30,247 bases of DNA from a virus. Made by a program: the position numbers and the translations under genes. Position 1 is the first letter of the stretch. Each line of letters opens with the position of its first letter. Below, piece by piece: positions 6,030-10,901 of the stretch. Where the stretch lies: positions 1 through 30,247 of the IMG/VR virus record IMGVR_UViG_3300030943_000128; one strand, written 5' to 3'. The notes below the pieces were generated by a model. The model saw only the letters and a program-made list of their open reading frames with translations. It had not been told where the DNA came from and did not search any database.

Positions 6030-6422
6030 ATGGATAACGCAAACGCAGCGAATAATCAGCGAGTCGATTACCTGATAGGCGCGCAAGACGGTGGCGGCCC
6101 ATCGCAGAAACTTTACGATGGTCCGACTGTCGCAAAGAGCGATGATGACCGTTCTGCATGCCGCAGCGAGGTTCCTAAATCGATGCGTGACGACATGGAT
6201 GCGACTGGTCAATCAGTGATCCTCGACGCGCGCCGGCTGCGGTTCTGCGTTGAGCATCGAGCATGGCCGCATACCACTGAGCATAGCTTCAATGCCTCGA
6301 TGGGCTGCTTGGGCGAACCGAAATATTGGATGACAGTATCCACCGACGATGCGACGCATACATTCACGTCGCCTGACCCCATCAAGTGCATCGACCTTGC
6401 GATGCGGAGTGTGGGGAAATAG
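6030..6422 (+). CDS. Hypothetical phage protein
   Basis: A 130-residue protein with an AGGAG site 8 nt before ATG 6030. The first ~60 residues are polar, Asn/Asp-rich and likely disordered. The second half (FCVEHRAWPH, GCLGEPKYWMTV, FTSPDPIKCIDLAM) looks folded and includes two Cys and two His residues. I recognise no family. A 59-bp gap upstream separates it from the winged-helix gene. Confidence 0.65.
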   Translation: MDNANAANNQRVDYLIGAQDGGGPSQKLYDGPTVAKSDDDRSACRSEVPKSMRDDMDATGQSVILDARRLRFCVEHRAWPHTTEHSFNASMGCLGEPKYWMTVSTDDATHTFTSPDPIKCIDLAMRSVGK

Positions 6423-6456
6423 TAAGGATGCATTACGACAGTTACAATTTACACGC

Positions 6457-6485
6457 TTGACAGGCGGGCCGGATTGGCACATAGT
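6457..6485 (+). promoter_or_regulatory. Sigma70-type promoter for the 53-residue gene
   Basis: TTGACA (6457-6462), a 17-bp spacer, CATAGT (6480-6485), the same -35 and -10 hexamers as the leftward promoter at 598-626. Seven bases separate the -10 from ATG 6493, so the mRNA would be leaderless or nearly so. Confidence 0.62.
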
Positions 6486-6492
6486 AGCAGCC

Positions 6493-6654
6493 ATGAACAC
6501 GAACGCACCAACAGATGATGACCTCTGCGCCAGCTACCTGCGCGAGTTCGAGGAAATGCAGCAAGCGGTCCGCGAGCATCCGGACAGGCATTACAATGTT
6601 CTTTCGATCAACAACGAACGCCAAGGAAAGGAGGCACATGATGCGAAGTCATAA
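6493..6654 (+). CDS. Small acidic hypothetical protein
   Basis: A 53-residue protein (MNTNAPTDDDLCASYLREF...) that is acidic at the N-terminus and helical in the middle (SYLREFEEMQQAVREH). There is no Shine-Dalgarno, and the promoter places the transcript start at the ATG. I do not recognise it. A longer reading from 6349 would overlap the previous gene in another frame and is unlikely. Confidence 0.52.
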   Translation: MNTNAPTDDDLCASYLREFEEMQQAVREHPDRHYNVLSINNERQGKEAHDAKS

Positions 6655-6697
6655 GTTCACCGCTCGCGCTCAATGCGCAAAATCGACCTTCGTCTGA
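6641..6697 (+). CDS. Putative 18-residue peptide behind a near-perfect ribosome-binding site
   Basis: AAAGGAGG (6627-6634) is the strongest Shine-Dalgarno in the early region. It stands 6 nt from ATG 6641, which opens a basic 18-residue frame (MRSHKFTARAQCAKSTFV). This overlaps the end of the 53-residue gene in another frame. A further frame, ATG 6673 to TAG 6774 (33 residues), overlaps it. Either may be a leader peptide or a decayed gene. Low confidence. Confidence 0.3.
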   Translation: MRSHKFTARAQCAKSTFV

Positions 6698-6868
6698 ACG
6701 ACCAGCGCCTGGCGGCCCTTACGCTCCCACAACGGGGCGGGCAAGGGCGCAACAAAGTGATTAACCAACCGTAGCACGCACGATAGATCGCAGCCAATGC
6801 GCTCAAAGCCGGTGAAAGTCCGGCACTAATTCGAAACCGTTTTTCAACGTGGTAACCGAGGAGTGAAT

Positions 6869-7084
6869 ATGGCACAGCAACAGCAGAAACAGGGTGCGAA
6901 GGGGCAAAAGATCGGAAGAAACAAGCGCCGTCCTTGCTATCACATGCAGGCATATCGGACTGCGGCTAACCGTGATCGCCGCATAAAGAAGGCAGAACGC
7001 GACCGGCAGGCTGGCAGCGGTCGTATCCATCCGTCTGCACGTGAGCGTAATCGTGCAGCGCGCAATCTGAGCCGTGCATCATGA
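6869..7084 (+). CDS. Small, very basic hypothetical protein
   Basis: A 71-residue protein with a Gln-rich start (AQQQQKQG) and a strongly basic body (IGRNKRRP, RDRRIKKAERDRQ, RERNRAARN). That composition suggests a nucleic acid binder, but no fold is recognised. I chose ATG 6869, with GAGGAG 5 nt upstream, over an in-frame GTG at 6863 that would sit inside that site. A 5-bp GC hairpin (6808-6812 with 6820-6824) lies upstream in an otherwise empty stretch. Confidence 0.6.
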   Translation: MAQQQQKQGAKGQKIGRNKRRPCYHMQAYRTAANRDRRIKKAERDRQAGSGRIHPSARERNRAARNLSRAS

Positions 7085-7245
7085 CCTACACCGAAGAGCA
7101 GAAAAAAGAAGCCCGCCGCGTGATCGCAGCCGTCGAAGAGTCCACCGGCCCGCTCACCGATCACAACAAGGCGGAACTGTTGCGCGATAACTTCGACTGG
7201 CTGCATACGGACGAAGAGGCGCTCGAACTGGTGAGGCATCTTTGA
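7081..7245 (+). CDS. Small hypothetical protein
   Basis: A 54-residue helical, acidic protein (MTYTEEQKKEARRVIAAVEE..., then HNKAELLRDNFDWLHTDEEALELVRHL). It starts in an ATGA overlap with the basic protein gene and ends in a TTGA overlap with the next gene. The continuous coupling supports it as real. Function unknown. Confidence 0.6.
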   Translation: MTYTEEQKKEARRVIAAVEESTGPLTDHNKAELLRDNFDWLHTDEEALELVRHL

Positions 7246-7436
7246 TCCCAGACGCCTCCAAGCACAACGCCAGCCCGGACTATGCGCGCACGCTACTGCG
7301 ACGATCCGGACTGACTCAGGCCGCATGCGCCGCTCTCCTGGGCATCGGCTACCGCACGTTCAAGAGGCATCTTGCGGAGGGTGCGCCGTATGTGGTGCAG
7401 TTTGCGCTGGAGTGCCTGGCGAAGGGGACGAAATGA
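7242..7436 (+). CDS. Small HTH (XRE/Cro-type) DNA-binding protein
   Basis: A 64-residue protein with TTG start at 7242 overlapping the previous stop; GAGG lies about 8 nt upstream. Residues ~15-45 (YARTLLRRSGLTQAACAALL, then GIGYRTFKRHL) form a clear helix-turn-helix. The tail YVVQFALECLA is one I recall in phage regulators of this size. It may control later gene expression, since it lies shortly before the terminase promoter. No other start codon preserves the HTH as fully. Confidence 0.68.
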   Translation: MIPDASKHNASPDYARTLLRRSGLTQAACAALLGIGYRTFKRHLAEGAPYVVQFALECLAKGTK

Positions 7437-7594
7437 AGATGGTCATCCGGGTTCTTGTGGCGTTGATGCTTCTGTACGCCCTGCCGTTCGTGGCGTTTCT
7501 TGATTGGGCTGGCAGTGACAATGATCTGCTTACCTCGTTTCGCAATACGTGGATCGAATACAAATCGATGATTCATATTCGGACGCCATACTGA
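7433..7594 (+). CDS. Small membrane or exported protein
   Basis: A 53-residue protein with a hydrophobic N-terminal segment (VIRVLVALMLLYALPFVAFL, residues 4-23) and a polar tail with Trp and Tyr. This could be one transmembrane span or an uncleaved signal. ATG 7433 overlaps the previous stop and an AAGGGG site precedes it. No family recognised. Confidence 0.55.
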   Translation: MKMVIRVLVALMLLYALPFVAFLDWAGSDNDLLTSFRNTWIEYKSMIHIRTPY

Positions 7595-7675
7595 TGACCA
7601 AGCGCCACGCCCGCCTCGCCAGCGCTGATTGTCACGGAGATTGTTGTGGTGATTGACTGGTTGATCGGAGATTAA

Positions 7676-7924
7676 ATGAGCGAACAGAAGAAGGATGGCG
7701 GGCCGGCGTTTCCAGCGCATCCGCATCAAAAGGGAAGCGACTACGAAAAATATGCCGGCATATCACTGCGCGCCTACATAGCCACGGCGGCTTTGCAGGG
7801 GATACTAGCCCAAGGCGGACTGGGTAACTTGCAGGATGTAGCCGACAGAACTCGTGGTGGAGGCATTGAAGTTAGCGCCGCAATCGCATTCGCAGACAAA
7901 CTCATCGCGGAGCTGGCCAAATGA
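7676..7924 (+). CDS. Conserved hypothetical phage protein (DGGPAFP family)
   Basis: An 82-residue protein beginning MSEQKKDGGPAFPAHPHQ and containing GISLRAYIATAALQG, then an Ala-rich helix ending in AIAFADKLIAEL. This architecture (GGPAFP, then G-x-S/T-L-R-x-Y-x-A, then an A-D-x-x-I helix) is one I recall as common in proteobacterial phage genomes, always without known function. A GGAG site precedes ATG 7676. The stop overlaps the next start. Confidence 0.72.
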   Translation: MSEQKKDGGPAFPAHPHQKGSDYEKYAGISLRAYIATAALQGILAQGGLGNLQDVADRTRGGGIEVSAAIAFADKLIAELAK

Positions 7925-8091
7925 CTCCGGAACTTGAAGAGCTTGCAAGAAAAGCCGGATTCCCCGTGCAATCAAAAGCATGGTATTACTGGGATGCTTT
8001 AGAAAAGTTTGCCGCTCTTGTCCAGATGCAGGCATTTTCAGATATTCTGCGCGTAAAAGAGTTGAGTGCAAAGTACGGGGTGAAGCCTTGA
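7921..8091 (+). CDS. Small hypothetical protein ending at the ncRNA promoter
   Basis: A 56-residue protein (MTPELEELARKAGF..., AWYYWDALEKFAALVQMQ, ILRVKELSAKYGVKP), predicted helical. It starts in an ATGA overlap. Its last codons overlap the -35 box of the promoter at 8088, so the coding chain stops exactly where the noncoding transcription unit begins. Function unknown. Confidence 0.6.
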   Translation: MTPELEELARKAGFPVQSKAWYYWDALEKFAALVQMQAFSDILRVKELSAKYGVKP

Positions 8092-8116
8092 CTTCAGCGA
8101 CGATCCGCGCTAGAGT
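8088..8116 (+). promoter_or_regulatory. Sigma70-type promoter for the structured RNA
   Basis: TTGACT (8088-8093), a 17-bp spacer, TAGAGT (8111-8116). The predicted start is near 8120-8124, at the foot of the first hairpin. The following ~650 bases contain no plausible gene. Confidence 0.6.
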
Positions 8117-8529
8117 TTGGGCTTACCCGTAAGCCTGTGCAAATGTGTACCTCCGCAGGTCGGATGCGCGACAGTTCCGAAAAAAGTCGCAACAACTAAC
8201 CGTAGCAGATGGACGGCCGAAAGCTGGAAGCCAGCAAGTAGGCCGGTAGTTTCGTCAAGATGAAGGCGGATTGTGCGGCGGTCTCTCCTGAGGATTCCAG
8301 CCCCGGAACAGGATGTAGAACGAGGGGTCGATAGTCCGCCCCCATGTTGGTGCAGCGCCAAGAAGTAAGCGGCCTGGGGTCATTCCCCTCAGCGCGAAGC
8401 CCGGAGCGTACCGGGGGCCGCTTTCTTGTTGGTGATTGCGTATGCAAGAACGCTGCGCCCATGATTCAATGACGCGTAGGATGCCGGAGATCAGCGCCGG
8501 CCGCCAACAACTTTTGCGGTAGTAACAAT

Positions 8530-8601
8530 ATTGGCGTAGCTCAATGAGAGTGCCGGAAGGAACGCCGGACATGCAGGCATCAAATCCTGCCGCCAGTACC
8601 A
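8530..8601 (+). tRNA. tRNA-like element, probably non-decoding
   Basis: 72 nt with a full 7-bp acceptor stem (8530-8536 with 8591-8597, one G-U), then A and an encoded CCA (8598-8601). The D arm is short (GCTC with GAGT, 5-nt loop). The T stem is perfect (GCAGG with CCTGC) with an 8-nt loop containing ATCAAAT. The anticodon arm pairs only CCGG with CCGG around an 8-nt loop without the invariant U33. The stems are kept while all three loops are abnormal. It may be a decayed tRNA or a structural tRNA mimic inside the larger RNA. Confidence 0.5.
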
Positions 8602-8656
8602 AATTCGGCCCGCACAGCCGAATGCGCGGTTCTCCTCCCTTTCCGCGCGTAGTCCT

Positions 8657-8692
8657 AATCCCGGCCACCGCGTTGCGAGCCGGGATTTTTTT
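8657..8692 (+). terminator. Strong intrinsic terminator
   Basis: AATCCCGGC (8657-8665) pairs with GCCGGGATT (8679-8687), a 9-bp stem with a 13-nt loop, followed by a run of seven T (8686-8692). It ends the noncoding transcription unit just before the terminase promoter. Confidence 0.88.
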
Positions 8693-8701
8693 GCTCATAA
8701 C

Positions 8702-8771
8702 TGTCGAATTATCAACACTGTCATAATCTCAACACATGTCGAAAACTTGACACTGTTGAGAATCTGACATA
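8702..8771. repeat. Two imperfect 35-bp direct repeats over the terminase promoter
   Basis: TGTCGAA recurs at 8702 and 8737, and ACACTGT at 8715 and 8750, both with a spacing of 35 bp. An 8-bp inverted repeat (TCTCAACA 8727-8734, TGTTGAGA 8754-8761) overlaps them and flanks the -35 box. These are candidate binding sites for a late regulator. Confidence 0.5.
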
Positions 8772-8775
8772 TAAG
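8747..8775 (+). promoter_or_regulatory. Terminase/structural operon promoter
   Basis: TTGACA (8747-8752), a 17-bp spacer, TATAAG (8770-8775): the closest match to consensus in the window. ATG 8781 follows the -10 by five bases, so transcription should start on the first codon. Confidence 0.78.
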
Positions 8776-8780
8776 GGGGA

Positions 8781-9173
8781 ATGGCTAAGCCCGAAAACGA
8801 GCAAATGACGGCAAAGGAGCTAACCTCCTACAAAGGCTATACATTCCCCAAAGGAGCATGGCGCAATGCCTTGTTTCGCCAGTTTCAGCGGATTGACGAA
8901 GAGCAACCGCTGCCAGAGGGTGAAAAGCACCCCGAGCCGAAGCCAATCCTTGACCGGATCGCCTACAGGTTCTTAAAGCTTTGCATCAGTGCCGGTCATG
9001 ATGATCTAGGCTTCTTTAAAGAGCTTGCAGACCGCTTGGACGGCAAGGCACCGCAAGCCATTGCCCTGACCGATGACGAAGGCGCACCGGTCCGTTTGGA
9101 GCGTGTGGTTCGCCAGATTATCGACCCGCCCTCCCTGCCTGCGCCTATCCCGGACCACAAGACGTTGCAATGA
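8781..9173 (+). CDS. Terminase small subunit (probable)
   Basis: A 130-residue protein directly before the large terminase and overlapping it (ATGA). It contains FPKGAWRNALFRQFQRIDEE, a central helical segment (ILDRIAYRFLKLCI) and FKELADRLDGKAPQAI. I know this arrangement from proteins annotated as small terminase subunits or DNA-binding packaging proteins. It would recognise the pac site and present DNA to the large subunit. AAGGGGGA abuts ATG 8781 with no spacer, so initiation may be leaderless; ATG 8805 is an alternative start. Identity rests mostly on position. Confidence 0.72.
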   Translation: MAKPENEQMTAKELTSYKGYTFPKGAWRNALFRQFQRIDEEQPLPEGEKHPEPKPILDRIAYRFLKLCISAGHDDLGFFKELADRLDGKAPQAIALTDDEGAPVRLERVVRQIIDPPSLPAPIPDHKTLQ

Positions 9174-10405
9174 CTGAACTAGTCATCAACACCCCGCGCG
9201 CCTTGGTTCCCCTGTTGGACCCGGCCCGCTACAAGGGCGCGCACGGTGGACGCGGCAGCGGAAAGTCGCACTTCTTCGCTGAATTGATGATTGAGGAGAA
9301 CGCGACGCAGCGGCTTGACAATGTATGCCTTCGCGAGATTCAAAAGTCGCTCGAATTCTCTGTCAAAAAGCTGCTTGAAATGAAAATAGAGGCGCTAAAT
9401 GTCGGCTCATATTTCGAAGTACAGGACAAACGAATCCTGACGAAAAATGGCGGCGTGATCATCTTTGAAGGCTTGCAGAATCACACGGCAGACTCAATCA
9501 AGTCGCTGGAAGGATTCGATAGGGCATGGGTCGAAGAGGCGCAGAGTCTTAGCCAGCGTTCGTTAGACATTCTGCGCCCGACCATCCGCAAAGAAGGATC
9601 GGAAATGTGGTTTAGCTGGAATCCGAACTTCGCCAGCGATCCGGTAGATGTGCTATTGCGCGGCGCATTCCCGCCGCCTGATGCTGAAGTTGTGCGCGTG
9701 AGTTACCGCGATAATCCGTGGCTTCCCGATGTGCTGCGCGATGAACTGGACTATGACCAGCGCCGCGACCCTGATAAATTCGCTCACATTTGGATGGGCG
9801 AATACCAGCGCAACAGCGAGGCCCGCGTATTCCGAAACTGGAAAATTGAGGAATTCGACGCACCGCCTGGTGCGATGTTCCGTCTGGGTGCTGACTGGGG
9901 ATTCTCTGTCGATCCGTCCGTATTAGTGCGCTGTCACATTGAAGGAAAAATCCTCTATGTGGACTATGAAGCATATATGGTGGGCTGCGAGATTGACAAC
10001 CTGCCCGATTTGTTTCGCGGCGTCCCTGATGCTGAAAAGTGGTTTATCACGGCCGACAGCGCACGCCCTGAAACCATAAGTTACATGCAGAAGCATGGCT
10101 TCCCGCGCATCAACAAGGCAATCAAGGGCGCGAAGTCGCTAGAGGAAGGCGTTGAATTCCTGAAAGCCTTCGACATCATCGTCCATCCTCGCTGCGTGCA
10201 TCTGATCGACGAATTGACCTTGTATTCGTACAAGGTTGATCCGCTCACGAATCAGGTCATGCCGATCCTGAGCGACAAAGACAATCACGTTATCGACAGC
10301 CTGCGCTATGCCTGCGAGGGTGCGCGTCGGGCCAAGCCGGTTATCAAGCGCAACGTTGTGGAACGCTCCGAACGGGCACAAGGGGCTGGGGCGTGGATGT
10401 CATGA
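9170..10405 (+). CDS. Terminase large subunit (Terminase_3 type)
   Basis: A 411-residue packaging motor and nuclease. Walker A is GGRGSGKS (26-33), Walker B with the catalytic glutamates is DRAWVEE (117-123), and the coupling motif SWNP lies at 149-152. The nuclease half shows its acidic positions in ADWGFSVDP (about 238-247), TADSARPE (about 292-299) and HVIDSLRYA (about 370-378). All ATPase and nuclease signatures are intact, and the length is normal for headful (pac) phages. The start overlaps the small subunit stop. It acts at the portal to pump DNA into the procapsid. Confidence 0.95.
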   Translation: MTELVINTPRALVPLLDPARYKGAHGGRGSGKSHFFAELMIEENATQRLDNVCLREIQKSLEFSVKKLLEMKIEALNVGSYFEVQDKRILTKNGGVIIFEGLQNHTADSIKSLEGFDRAWVEEAQSLSQRSLDILRPTIRKEGSEMWFSWNPNFASDPVDVLLRGAFPPPDAEVVRVSYRDNPWLPDVLRDELDYDQRRDPDKFAHIWMGEYQRNSEARVFRNWKIEEFDAPPGAMFRLGADWGFSVDPSVLVRCHIEGKILYVDYEAYMVGCEIDNLPDLFRGVPDAEKWFITADSARPETISYMQKHGFPRINKAIKGAKSLEEGVEFLKAFDIIVHPRCVHLIDELTLYSYKVDPLTNQVMPILSDKDNHVIDSLRYACEGARRAKPVIKRNVVERSERAQGAGAWMS

Positions 10406-10581
10406 AAATACGAATCGAATTTGCAAGCCGGTTTTTCTGCGTGTTTTTCCAGAACCGCTGGTATGACATAAGCCGCGATGAAATCATCACGCGTCAGTTT
10501 TTCATCCGCGTTTACAAATTTGGATATAAAACCGGTCATGGCTTTATCTCCCCAAAATCTCCTGTGCGAGTGTACGGATGA
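10402..10581 (+). CDS. Small hypothetical protein
   Basis: A 59-residue basic protein rich in Phe, Tyr and Arg (MKIRIEFASRFFCVFFQNRW...). ATG 10402 overlaps the terminase stop and its stop overlaps the next start (both ATGA). An in-frame ATG nine bases upstream is less likely. It lies between packaging genes, but I see no domain. Confidence 0.6.
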   Translation: MKIRIEFASRFFCVFFQNRWYDISRDEIITRQFFIRVYKFGYKTGHGFISPKSPVRVYG

Positions 10582-10901
10582 AACCCGGGCGCCGCGAACT
10601 AGGTTCGGCTACCTGCCGCATCGCCATCCCCACCGGCCTACCTGAGCATATGCAGGAATCCGCCCGGGAGATTATCGACGTGACAGCATCCAACCCGCGA
10701 AAGGGACACGCTACGAGCCTGCTCTACAAGGTATGCGAGGAGGCGGATCGCACTTGCACTACGCTGATATTGACCGCCAAACCGTTTCAAGATGGCATGA
10801 CCGAGGAGCAACTTATTACCTGGTACTCGCGCTTTGGATTCATCCCGATACAGGACGAGCCGGTCATCATGGCTAGACAGGTGCAACATGTCATCCATTG
10901 A
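10578..10901 (+). CDS. GNAT-family N-acetyltransferase-like protein
   Basis: A 107-residue protein with the core of a GNAT fold. The acetyl-CoA loop region is NPRKGHATSLL (39-49), a strand follows (TTLILTA), and LITWYSRFGFIPI (79-91) is the typical late helix and beta-bulge. It lacks the first strands of larger GNATs. Small GNAT genes beside terminase or portal are frequent in phages; the substrate is unknown. It starts in an ATGA overlap, and its last 14 bases overlap the portal gene. Confidence 0.72.
   Translation: MKPGRRELGSATCRIAIPTGLPEHMQESAREIIDVTASNPRKGHATSLLYKVCEEADRTCTTLILTAKPFQDGMTEEQLITWYSRFGFIPIQDEPVIMARQVQHVIH

Larger units (their letters stand above)
8119..8692 (+). ncRNA. Large structured noncoding RNA, about 570 nt
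   Basis: A gene-free stretch with promoter and terminator in which I can pair many helices by hand. 5' hairpin: 8120-8125 with 8130-8135. 8168-8172 with 8186-8190. An 8-bp helix with one bulge, 8194-8202 with 8244-8251, enclosing 8223-8227 with 8231-8235. 8265-8270 with 8335-8340, enclosing 8286-8290 with 8309-8313 and 8295-8298 with 8305-8308. A 9-bp helix, 8349-8357 with 8451-8459, closes a junction made of 8367-8374 with 8416-8423 (itself holding 8400-8404 with 8411-8415) and 8423-8428 with 8445-8450. 8483-8487 with 8497-8501. A tRNA-shaped element at 8530-8601. 8603-8609 with 8617-8623. 8624-8629 with 8643-8648. Then the terminator. GOLLD RNAs of phages are similarly large and often lie beside tRNAs; I see no proof of membership. 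Confidence 0.68.

Noticed and set aside
6775-6868. Riboswitch or intron piece around the GCCGG/CCGGC hairpin (6808-6824)
   Set aside because: Only a single 5-bp stem is visible; no conserved core of any riboswitch or intron class follows.
7594-7656. 20-residue frame (ATG 7594) overlapping the previous stop
   Set aside because: The overlap is suggestive, but there is no ribosome-binding site, no domain and a very short Cys/His-rich product; not supportable alone.
8530-8692. tmRNA
   Set aside because: The tRNA-like part is contiguous and not split to the two RNA ends, and no tag frame or typical tmRNA 5' start is seen.
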